Source of the DNA: Desulfobacteraceae bacterium
GTDB taxonomy: Bacteria; Desulfobacterota; Desulfobacteria; Desulfobacterales; Desulfobacteraceae
NCBI GenBank assembly: GCA_023140455.1
Contig: JAGLLQ010000007.1
Span: forward strand, 1 to 5,027
Reading direction: 5' to 3'
Length of the DNA: 5,027 nucleotides
Shown here: piece by piece, positions 1-5,027 of the stretch
Layout of the letters: every line of letters begins with the position of its first letter
Numbering within the stretch: position 1 is the first letter of the stretch
The notes under the pieces: model-generated
The model's database searches: none
Seen by the model: the letters and a program-made list of their open reading frames with translations, nothing else
What the model was told of the DNA's origin: nothing
Made by a program: the position numbers and the translations under genes

Positions 1-179
1 GGCATATTATAATCTGTTATTACAATATCAATCCATTTACCTTTAACCATGTCCAATGCTTCTTTTCCATTTGCAGCCTCATGAAATTCAGAATCAGAGT
101 ACCCGGCGGCTTTAAAGGTCTTTTTTAGCACAGACCTCATGGGCAAGGAATCGTCAACCAGTAAAATAGAAAATGTCAT
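1..179 (-). CDS. CheY-like response regulator receiver domain (partial, 3' end outside window)
   Basis: Translating leftwards from the ATG at 179-177 gives 59 complete codons with no stop before the window edge. The protein begins MTFSILLVDDSLPMRSVLKK. It has the acidic pair D9-D10 that binds Mg2+ in receiver domains, the hydrophobic first strand (FSILLV), and D56 in an IVITDYNM context, which is the phosphoacceptor position. The later landmarks (Thr/Ser near 85, Lys near 105) and any output domain lie outside the window, so a stand-alone CheY cannot be told from a longer regulator. The early start with no N-terminal extension and the location at the end of a cheA operon favour a CheY-type protein phosphorylated by the CheA encoded upstream. 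It starts 20 bases after the HDOD stop codon, so co-transcription is expected. The receiver-domain call is firm; the CheY role is inferred. Confidence 0.9.
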   Translation of the reverse strand, partial: MTFSILLVDDSLPMRSVLKKTFKAAGYSDSEFHEAANGKEALDMVKGKWIDIVITDYNM

Positions 180-184
180 AGTGT

Positions 185-190
185 TCCACC
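185..190 (-). promoter_or_regulatory. Ribosome binding site of the response regulator
   Basis: The minus strand reads GGTGGA, 5 bases before the ATG at 179. It is a moderate match to the Shine-Dalgarno consensus with normal spacing and supports this start. It lies in the 20-base gap after the HDOD stop codon, and there is no room there for a separate promoter and terminator. Confidence 0.65.
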
Positions 191-199
191 ATAAAATAG

Positions 200-1045
200 T
201 TATAAGTTTATTAATTCTTCCACTTTTTGCATCTCCTGGGTGAAATCAGCAATTATCATTGCTATATCTTCATGTGTAATATTCAAATTTTTAATAACAT
301 CACCATGGAACCTATAGGCAAGGCCATCTTCGCCAATTCCTATCCCCATCATCATACATATACAGTCTGCAAGATAAACAATCGCAATATCACTGTTTTT
401 TTGCTGTAATTCATCAGACAGGTGATGATGGCGAATAATATTTATCATTTTAGAACTGAATTTCCATTCTGTTGCGATCATTGCACCAAGTTCGCCATGA
501 TCGATTCCTATTATTTTTTTTTCAGCTTCTCTAAAACTGTATCCCTTTTTCTGTACAAGATTAATGATTTTTTCAAATGAATTTGAAACATACCTGTCAA
601 GTACTGTCTTGCCAATATCTTTTAACAGAGTTGCTGTGAATATTATGTTTTTATTTCCAAGATTAGTCTTTTTGCAAATTTCTTTTGCAATTAATGCTGA
701 TGAGACAGCATGTTTCCACATTGCTCCTTCGTGGAGTCCGTAGCCTTTTTGTTTTTTTGAAAGAGCTTTGGCTCCTGATTTTATAAGTACTATTTCAATG
801 ATTTGATCCATACCAAGGATTGAAACTGCATCTTTAACTGAATCTACAGGGTTAGAAAGGCCAAAATAAGCAGAATTGCAGGTTTTAAGAAGGTTTGCAG
901 TGACAGCTGGGTCAAACTTGATTATTTCTGCAATATCTGCTGCAGAACAATTAGTATCATCAATAGCTGTAGTGATTTGATTGACAATTGCAGGAACCGG
1001 TTTTAAATTTTTTATTTCTTTTATAAGTTCCTTTATTGCACTCAT
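200..1045 (-). CDS. HDOD-domain signalling protein with a degenerate HD motif
   Basis: A 281-residue soluble protein with no signal peptide or membrane segment. Residues about 10-210 fit the HDOD domain, a non-catalytic relative of HD phosphohydrolases found in bacterial signalling proteins. Supporting features are the opening LKPVPAIVNQI, the FDPAVTANLLKTCNSAYFG block (44-62) followed by the VDSVKDAVSILG segment (67-78), WKHAV with H112, LLKDIGKTVLD (140-150), IDHGELGAMIA (181-191) and IIRHHH (203-208). The histidine expected in the HD doublet is lysine (K142-D143), which argues against metal-dependent hydrolysis. Residues 210-281 are helical and end in an acidic stretch. The ATG overlaps the cheD stop by 4 bases and has an excellent Shine-Dalgarno, so translation is probably coupled to cheD. 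HDOD proteins usually act through protein-protein contacts in regulatory pathways; a role in chemotaxis or motility control here is inferred from position only. Confidence 0.88.
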   Translation of the reverse strand: MSAIKELIKEIKNLKPVPAIVNQITTAIDDTNCSAADIAEIIKFDPAVTANLLKTCNSAYFGLSNPVDSVKDAVSILGMDQIIEIVLIKSGAKALSKKQKGYGLHEGAMWKHAVSSALIAKEICKKTNLGNKNIIFTATLLKDIGKTVLDRYVSNSFEKIINLVQKKGYSFREAEKKIIGIDHGELGAMIATEWKFSSKMINIIRHHHLSDELQQKNSDIAIVYLADCICMMMGIGIGEDGLAYRFHGDVIKNLNITHEDIAMIIADFTQEMQKVEELINL

Positions 1046-1521
1046 ACCCTTACCTCCTTACTACCCGAAGTCTTTACAAACACATCTCCTGTTTTTATTT
1101 CAAGCCTTATTGTCCTGTTGACTTCTCCTCCTACTTGTTCTGTATCTATGATTACTTTATTTTTGAAAAACATTTTTTTAAGAGCCATATAATTCCGTTT
1201 GCCAATATTGAAAAAACCTTTTTGATCAAGTATCTGGGCCCCTCCAAAAACATGGATTTTCATTCTGTTTTTTTTAGCTTCAAATCTATATGCTCCCTTG
1301 AACAGTCTTGGTATGCCGGTGTCAGCAAACATAAAAGGATTTTTTTCAGCTTTTGTTTTATCAATATTGGATTCAGGCAGCATATAATGCAGAATCCCTC
1401 CGACCTTTGCAACAGTGTCGTATACAACAAGCCCTATACATGACCCTAACGAATAGGTCATAATAGAATCGGCAGGGTTGTTACTAACTTTCATATCTGC
1501 AACGCCAACTATTTGTTTCAC
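1042..1521 (-). CDS. cheD: Chemotaxis receptor glutamine deamidase CheD
   Basis: A 159-residue protein of normal CheD length. CheD hydrolyses the side-chain amide of specific receptor glutamines to glutamate, priming those sites for methylation; in species with CheC it also stimulates that CheY-P phosphatase. The catalytic set is visible: C28 in YSLGSCIGLVVYD, H45 in GGILHYMLPES and T22 shortly before the cysteine, matching Cys27, His44 and Thr21 of the Thermotoga maritima protein with an offset of one. Other family landmarks are FADTGIP (65-71), FGGAQIL (92-98), NIGKRN (105-110) and a TGDV segment near the end. In the late GGxxGR-type motif the last glycine is asparagine (GGEVNR, 131-136), so that loop differs slightly. 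The start is GTG at 1521: it has a good Shine-Dalgarno and places Cys at the expected distance, whereas the next in-frame ATG (residue 10) would remove the first strand. The gene lies 11 bases after cheA and overlaps the HDOD gene. No cheC is in the window. Confidence 0.95.
   Translation of the reverse strand: MKQIVGVADMKVSNNPADSIMTYSLGSCIGLVVYDTVAKVGGILHYMLPESNIDKTKAEKNPFMFADTGIPRLFKGAYRFEAKKNRMKIHVFGGAQILDQKGFFNIGKRNYMALKKMFFKNKVIIDTEQVGGEVNRTIRLEIKTGDVFVKTSGSKEVRV
1052..1060 (-). promoter_or_regulatory. Very strong ribosome binding site of the HDOD gene, inside cheD
   Basis: The minus strand reads TAAGGAGGT, essentially the full complement of the 16S rRNA 3' end, 6 bases before the ATG at 1045. 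It sits within the last codons of cheD, and the two genes share ATGA (1045-1042). It is the strongest such site in the window, so the HDOD protein may be made in larger amounts than CheA or CheD from the same message. Confidence 0.85.
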
Positions 1522-1528
1522 AATATTT

Positions 1529-1535
1529 TCCTTTA
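1529..1535 (-). promoter_or_regulatory. cheD ribosome binding site overlapping the cheA stop codon
   Basis: The minus strand reads TAAAGGA, in which TAA (1535-1533) is the cheA stop codon. The GGA ends 7 bases before the GTG start of cheD at 1521. A ribosome terminating on cheA would sit on this site, so cheD translation is probably coupled to cheA. This site decides the GTG start. Confidence 0.7.
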
Positions 1536-4118
1536 TTTAGACACTATTTTAAAAAGACCATGTATATCAAGAATTAGCCCCACCCTTCCATCTGCCAAAA
1601 TAGCTCCTCCGGCAAAACCATCAATATTTTCAAGATTTGTTCCCAGGCTTTTTATTACATATTCATCTTTTCCAAGTAGTTCATCTATGAGCAAACCTCG
1701 TTGTTCATTTTTTGATTCAACCACGACAATAAGGCTTTCCCATGGAGGTTTAGAGTCATCTTCAAATCCATAAAGGCTTTTTAATCTAACTAAAGGAATA
1801 AGGGTGCCTCTCTCTTTTACTATCTCGCCTTCACCTTTAATTGTAGAACAATTTTCTTTTTCAGGTCTGAATGACCTTTTGATTGCTATTGTAGGGATTA
1901 TAAATTTTTCTTTGCCAACTCTGACAAGCATCCCATCAATAATTGCCAGGGTAAGAGGAAGGCTGATGGTAAATTTTGTACCTTGACCAGGAGTTGAGTT
2001 AATATTCAGCTGCCCTCTGAATTTTTCAATGCCGCCTTTGACAACATCCATACCAACACCGCGGCCTGAAATATCAGTCACCTCTTTTGCTGTTGAGAAT
2101 CCGGGTTTTAGAATTAAATTGTAAATTTCTTCATCTGTAAGGTCAGCATCGCTGGAAACAAGATTAGTATCAATTGCTTTTTCAAGAATACCGAACTTAT
2201 CAAGCCCTTTACCATCATCTTCAATTTCAATGATAATATTACCGCCCTTATGGTATGCTCTGAGAGCAATGTTCCCAATAGCAGGTTTGTTGCTTTTCTG
2301 ACGATCTTGTTTTGATTCAATACCATGATCAACAGAATTTCTTATCATATGCACCATTGGTTCATAAAGAGCATCCACAACATTTCTGTCAATCTCAGTT
2401 TCTTCCCCTGCCATATTGAGATCAACTTTTTTGCCTGATTTTTGTGAAAGATCTCTTACAAGACGTATCATTTTCATAAAAGTAGCTTTTATTGGAATCA
2501 TTCTCATGGACATGGCAATATTCTGCATGCTTGTGACGATTTGTCCCAGTTGTGAAACGCTTTGCTGTAAAATTGGATCGTTTGAAGCCTGTTGCCTGAG
2601 CATTGATTGAGCAATAACAAGTTCGCCTGCATAATCAACCAGATTATCAAGTTTTTCTGTATTAACTTTAACCTGGGTGGCAATTGGTCTTTTTTTAGGG
2701 CTTTGAGCCATAAGAGCAGATGCAATATCTTTAGGCGCAACTTTATTTTCTTCAACAAGGATCTCACCAATTTTTTTCTCAGGATTATCTGTCTGGGATA
2801 TCAGGGCATCAGCAAGGGTCTCATCATCAACCACTCCCTTTTCAACAAGGATTTCTCCCAATGGTTGTTTGTCGCCTTGTGTGAGGCTTATCTGAAGTTT
2901 TTTAAGCTTATCTCTTAAGTTGTTCACATCAATATCGTTATCCTGCTGCTTTAATCCTTTTTCAATGCCCTGTTCAACCCTTTCTAAAAGTTTTTTTAAA
3001 GTGTCTACAGATTCAAGGATCGCATCTGTAGCAACTTCATTAATTAAAAAGTCACCACTTCTGGCACTGTCTAAAAGGTTTTCTGTCGTATGAGCAAGTG
3101 TGTTGATTTTTGTTAAACCAAGAAACCCTGATACACCTTTTATGGTGTGAAACGGGCGGAAAATATTGTTAATGATTTCATTATCAGCCGGGTCATGCTC
3201 AAGTTCAATAAGAGAAATTTCTATACTATCTAGGTTTTCAGAAGCTTCTGATATAAAATCTACTAAAATCTCAAGATCTTCATCAGAAACTTTTTCAGGC
3301 TCACCTTGTTCCTCCAAATCCTGTTTTGGTCCTTGTTTTTCTTTTGATATTTCAATCTCTTTTGTTTGATTTTTAGTTTTATCACTTTCATTGGAGGAAA
3401 AAGTTGCAGTTAAAAGTTCAACAACATCAGATATATCAAATGCAAAGTCTTTCCCTGTTTTAATATGTTGTAATAATGCCTTAAGAAGTGTGACTCCTTC
3501 TTCAATTGGTTGAGTGTTCTCAATGTCTTCAAGTGTCATTGAGCTGACATAATCTTTGCATGAAAGAATAATTTTCTCAAACGTATCCGGATAAAAAGAC
3601 TTCGCATCAACAACAACTTCGTCACAAATATTGAGCATTGCACCCAGGTCTGGTATTTCGCCGGGACAGAAACCTGCAATCAATTTTGAGAATTTTTCAA
3701 GGGATTCTTCAACTTTTCTAATTTGAGTTTCATTAATATTCTCATCGTTAAACTCAATATTTATCAATTCTTCAGCCTCTGGTTCCGCATCGTTATTAAT
3801 AACAGATGTATCTATGGAAGTTTCAACTGCTTTGTTTTTAAGAGTATGCATGAATGTTTCTATTTCAGATATAATATTGTTGATGCTATTAAAACTCTCT
3901 TCAATGTTTAAAAGTTCGCCATTTGAAATATCTTCTACGATTTTTTCAATTTTTAAAACTTGTTCAGGCAAAGTTTCAAGGGGCAGTTTTATACTGTTTT
4001 CCCGAATTCCTTTTAATACCGGCAATAACTCAGATAAAGTTTCCGGTTCTGATGAATCTATTAAAACAAATTCTAAAGAGAGTTTTTCAACAAGTTCTTG
4101 AACGATTTTGTAAGTCAT
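1533..4118 (-). CDS. cheA: Chemotaxis histidine kinase CheA with N-terminal helical repeats and a GspE/MshE-N-like motif pair
   Basis: An 861-residue cytoplasmic sensor kinase; CheA autophosphorylates in complex with receptors and CheW and passes phosphate to response regulators. Domains in order: residues 1-240, two related helical segments of unknown function; 241-280, a polar linker rich in K, E and Q; 281-385, the P1 phosphotransfer domain with H324 in HTIKG plus K327, H343 and E346 at the spacings of the E. coli H48/K51/H67/E70 network; 419-472, a doubled LGEILVE motif where P2 would be; about 480-545, P3 dimerisation helices; about 546-725, P4 ATPase with N box HMIRNSVDHGIE (590-601), G1 EDDGKGLD (633-640), F box KPGFSTA (671-677) and G2 GRGVGMDVV (685-693); and 727-861, the CheW-like P5. 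All kinase signatures are intact, so it should be active. It is longer than the roughly 650-700 residues usual for the family because of the N-terminus. The ATG is the only plausible start: an in-frame TAG lies at 4169-4167 with no ATG, GTG or TTG between, although the Shine-Dalgarno is weak. Confidence 0.97.
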   Translation of the reverse strand: MTYKIVQELVEKLSLEFVLIDSSEPETLSELLPVLKGIRENSIKLPLETLPEQVLKIEKIVEDISNGELLNIEESFNSINNIISEIETFMHTLKNKAVETSIDTSVINNDAEPEAEELINIEFNDENINETQIRKVEESLEKFSKLIAGFCPGEIPDLGAMLNICDEVVVDAKSFYPDTFEKIILSCKDYVSSMTLEDIENTQPIEEGVTLLKALLQHIKTGKDFAFDISDVVELLTATFSSNESDKTKNQTKEIEISKEKQGPKQDLEEQGEPEKVSDEDLEILVDFISEASENLDSIEISLIELEHDPADNEIINNIFRPFHTIKGVSGFLGLTKINTLAHTTENLLDSARSGDFLINEVATDAILESVDTLKKLLERVEQGIEKGLKQQDNDIDVNNLRDKLKKLQISLTQGDKQPLGEILVEKGVVDDETLADALISQTDNPEKKIGEILVEENKVAPKDIASALMAQSPKKRPIATQVKVNTEKLDNLVDYAGELVIAQSMLRQQASNDPILQQSVSQLGQIVTSMQNIAMSMRMIPIKATFMKMIRLVRDLSQKSGKKVDLNMAGEETEIDRNVVDALYEPMVHMIRNSVDHGIESKQDRQKSNKPAIGNIALRAYHKGGNIIIEIEDDGKGLDKFGILEKAIDTNLVSSDADLTDEEIYNLILKPGFSTAKEVTDISGRGVGMDVVKGGIEKFRGQLNINSTPGQGTKFTISLPLTLAIIDGMLVRVGKEKFIIPTIAIKRSFRPEKENCSTIKGEGEIVKERGTLIPLVRLKSLYGFEDDSKPPWESLIVVVESKNEQRGLLIDELLGKDEYVIKSLGTNLENIDGFAGGAILADGRVGLILDIHGLFKIVSK
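2703..2864 (-). other. CheA segment with two 24-residue motifs like the GspE/PilB/MshE N-terminal domain
   Basis: CheA residues 419-442 and 449-472 are two copies of one pattern: xLGEILVE, about nine residues, then L/I-A-x-A-L-x-x-Q. The first runs from P419-L420-G421 to Q442 and the second from K449-I450-G451 to Q472, with six residues between. This resembles the repeated RLGxxL...LxxALxxQ motif of the MshEN family, the N-terminal domain of secretion and pilus ATPases whose MshE member binds c-di-GMP. The usual arginine before LG is P419 in the first copy and K449 in the second, so ligand binding is uncertain. The segment sits between P1 and P3, where P2 lies in E. coli CheA. The repetition is seen directly; the family link is from recall and the function is inferred. 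Confidence 0.7.
3459..4106 (-). other. Divergent tandem helical repeat in the CheA N-terminus
   Basis: CheA residues about 5-95 and 133-220 appear to be two copies of a helical unit offset by about 127 residues. Equivalent positions include L9/V136, L13/L140, L19-I20/L146-I147, P25/P152, L31/L158, L35/L162 and I38/C165. Beyond a one-residue gap, P51 matches P177, followed by similar K-I-(E/I)-x-x-x-(x)-(Y)V patterns. Identity is low, so this is a by-eye proposal. Neither copy has an HxxKG motif, so neither is an active phosphotransfer domain, though degenerate ones are possible. An acidic stretch (about 109-130) joins the copies. Confidence 0.4.
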
Positions 4119-4163
4119 TTGCTTGTCTTTTTTAAAGTTGCTAAAAGTGTATGAATAAATATT

Positions 4164-4192
4164 ATTCTAATTGTTTAATGTTATAAAGTAAA
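4164..4192 (-). promoter_or_regulatory. Candidate sigma70-type promoter for cheA
   Basis: The minus strand has TTTACT at 4192-4187 (4 of 6 matches to TTGACA), a 17-base spacer, then TAGAAT at 4169-4164 (5 of 6 to TATAAT). Transcription would begin near 4157 and leave a leader of just under 40 bases before the cheA ATG. The -35 overlaps the 3' arm of the hairpin at 4189-4218. The region is very AT-rich, so chance matches are likely and the call is tentative. I saw no convincing sigma54 or sigma28 promoter here. Confidence 0.35.
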
Positions 4193-4218
4193 GGGCGAAA
4201 AAATTATTCCGCCCTTTA
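4189..4218 (-). terminator. Hairpin after the MCP gene, possible intrinsic terminator
   Basis: Bases 4189-4197 (taaagggcg) pair perfectly with 4210-4218 (cgcccttta), giving a 9-bp stem with a 12-base AT-rich loop. In the minus-strand transcript it begins 15 bases after the MCP stop codon. The 3' arm ends in UUUA and is followed by CUUUAU, a broken U-tract, so termination may be partial. If it works, it separates mcp transcription from cheA while allowing read-through. The stem is certain; its terminator function is inferred. Confidence 0.55.
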
Positions 4219-4233
4219 TATTACATAAGGTGA

Positions 4234-5027
4234 TTAGAAATCCTCAAAATCATCATCATCGTCAAAAGGTATCACCTGGTCAGGTTTGACCTCTTTTGTT
4301 TTTGGAGGCAATGCTTTTTTATCGCGTCTTGTAGCAGGTTCAGGTTTTACTGCTATATGTTTAATGTGTGAGTCAACAGGTTTCTGCATACCATTTTGCT
4401 TTTTACCTGTAACAAGTGCTACAAGGTCTCCAACATAATCTTTGAGTGTTTCTGCCTGGGCACTCATCTCTTCAGATGCAGAAGCTGATTCCTCTGCATT
4501 GGCAGCATTCTGCTGGACTACCTTATCCATTTCATTAATAGCTGTATTTACCTGTTCAATACCAGATGACTGCTCATTTGATGCTTCTGAGATTTCAGCA
4601 ACAAGCTCTCCCACCTTGCCCGCACTTTCAGCTACTTTACTAAAGGCTTCATTGGTTGATGCTACAAGTTCTGAACCATCACTTACCTTTTTCATTGTGC
4701 CTTCAATTAATTCAGATGTATTTGTTGCTGCATCGGCAGCTCTCATTGCAAGGTTTCTGACCTCATCTGCTACAACTGCAAAACCTGCTCCTGCCTCTCC
4801 TGCTCTTGCTGCTTCAACAGCAGCATTAAGTGCAAGAAGATTTGTCTGAAAAGCTATTTCATCAATGGTTTTAATAATTTTCTGAGTCTCTTCGCTTGCT
4901 TTAGATATATCTTTCATGGATGTAGTAAGTTTCTCCATGGATTCATTTGCAGTTCCTACAACCTGGTTGGCTTCCTGCATTAGATTATTAGCATGCCCTG
5001 CATTTTCAGCATTTTTCTTAGTCATGG
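4234..5027 (-). CDS. Methyl-accepting chemotaxis protein, cytoplasmic signalling domain (5' end outside window)
   Basis: The frame is open to the right edge; numbering here counts from the internal ATG at 5025, which is not the true start because part of the receptor coiled coil would be missing. Residues 53-90 are the highly conserved hairpin tip ([20 protein letters not shown], then ARAGE and [13 protein letters not shown]) that contacts CheA and CheW. From the tip through the adaptation region the sequence aligns without gaps to my recollection of E. coli Tsr, so the helix length looks like the 36-heptad class. Adaptation sites of form [AS]xx[EQ][EQ]xx[AS] occur at A175-S182 (E178-E179) and S182-A189 (E185-E186). 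Residues 207-254 are a basic, proline-containing flexible linker, ending in five aspartates and F-E-D-F. Sensor and membrane segments, and the other methylation helix, are off-window, so the ligand cannot be guessed. It would signal to the CheA encoded next to it, though receptors often share kinases. Confidence 0.97.
   Translation of the reverse strand, partial: MTKKNAENAGHANNLMQEANQVVGTANESMEKLTTSMKDISKASEETQKIIKTIDEIAFQTNLLALNAAVEAARAGEAGAGFAVVADEVRNLAMRAADAATNTSELIEGTMKKVSDGSELVASTNEAFSKVAESAGKVGELVAEISEASNEQSSGIEQVNTAINEMDKVVQQNAANAEESASASEEMSAQAETLKDYVGDLVALVTGKKQNGMQKPVDSHIKHIAVKPEPATRRDKKALPPKTKEVKPDQVIPFDDDDDFEDF
4237..4251 (-). other. C-terminal pentapeptide tether of the MCP (DFEDF)
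   Basis: The last five MCP residues are D-F-E-D-F, which fits the aromatic-x-x-aromatic pattern of receptor C-terminal pentapeptides (NWETF in E. coli) that dock CheR or CheB. It follows a flexible linker of about 50 residues, as expected for a tether, and a run of aspartates encoded by repeated GAT/GAC codons. The motif is seen directly; binding of an adaptation enzyme is inferred. Confidence 0.5.

Noticed and set aside
514..522. Run of nine A on the coding strand of the HDOD gene, a possible slippage or programmed frameshift site
   Set aside because: The conserved HDOD sequence continues in one frame on both sides, and neither shifted frame offers a recognisable product; such runs are common in AT-rich genes.
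511..522. T-rich tract on the plus strand that could be the tail of a terminator
   Set aside because: There is no GC-rich stem next to it and it lies within coding sequence.
1036..1443. 135-codon plus-strand open frame opposite cheD
   Set aside because: It is antisense to a gene with clear CheD catalytic motifs, its translation is a low-complexity mix of F, Y and S, and no family is recognisable.
2114..2770. Two short minus-strand frames inside cheA (72 and 88 codons) that might suggest a frameshift or internal gene
   Set aside because: The cheA frame is continuous with intact kinase motifs through both, and the alternative translations resemble no protein family.
4119..4233. Possible small gene or small RNA in the mcp-cheA gap
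   Set aside because: No start codon with a ribosome binding site and a sensible frame is present; the hairpin and promoter-like elements account for most of the 115 bases.
4442..4849. 135-codon plus-strand open frame opposite the MCP hairpin
   Set aside because: Its A- and S-rich translation simply mirrors the alanine-rich coiled coil on the other strand; the MCP signature is unmistakable.
5023..5025. ATG as the true start of the MCP gene
   Set aside because: The frame stays open to the window edge, and starting here would remove most of the receptor's N-terminal coiled-coil arm, so it is an internal methionine.

Overview
The window is almost entirely coding, with every gene on the minus strand. 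It is an AT-rich chemotaxis signalling cluster, read from right to left: a methyl-accepting chemotaxis protein (MCP, 5' part outside the window), a 115-base intergenic region, the histidine kinase cheA, the receptor glutamine deamidase cheD, an HDOD-domain gene, and the first 59 codons of a CheY-like response regulator that runs off the left edge. No transposon, CRISPR array, tRNA or rRNA is visible.

Organism: the AT-rich composition, a long CheA with extra N-terminal sequence and a GspE/MshE-type motif pair where P2 usually sits, an HDOD gene inside a che operon, and an MCP ending in an acidic D-F-x-D-F tail together suggest a Desulfobacterota (deltaproteobacterial) sulfate-reducer-like bacterium. 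This rests on family recall and is only moderately secure; a database search would decide it.

Layout: 4234-5027 holds the cytoplasmic signalling hairpin, C-terminal adaptation region and C-terminal tether of the MCP. Bases 4119-4233 hold a perfect 9-bp hairpin that may end the mcp transcript, followed by a plausible sigma70-type promoter for cheA. From 4118 leftwards the genes are packed like an operon: cheA and cheD are 11 bases apart, with the cheD Shine-Dalgarno built over the cheA stop codon; cheD and the HDOD gene overlap by 4 bases (ATGA) behind a near-perfect Shine-Dalgarno; and 20 bases separate the HDOD gene from the response regulator.

Working together: the MCP would regulate CheA autophosphorylation, CheA would pass phosphate to a response regulator (perhaps the partial one here), and CheD would deamidate receptor glutamines to tune receptor output. 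The HDOD protein has no established place in this circuit. CheW, CheR, CheB and CheC are not in the window. The two most unusual points are both in CheA: a pair of motifs resembling the c-di-GMP-binding MshEN repeats where P2 would normally be, and two divergent helical repeats ahead of the phosphorylatable P1 domain.
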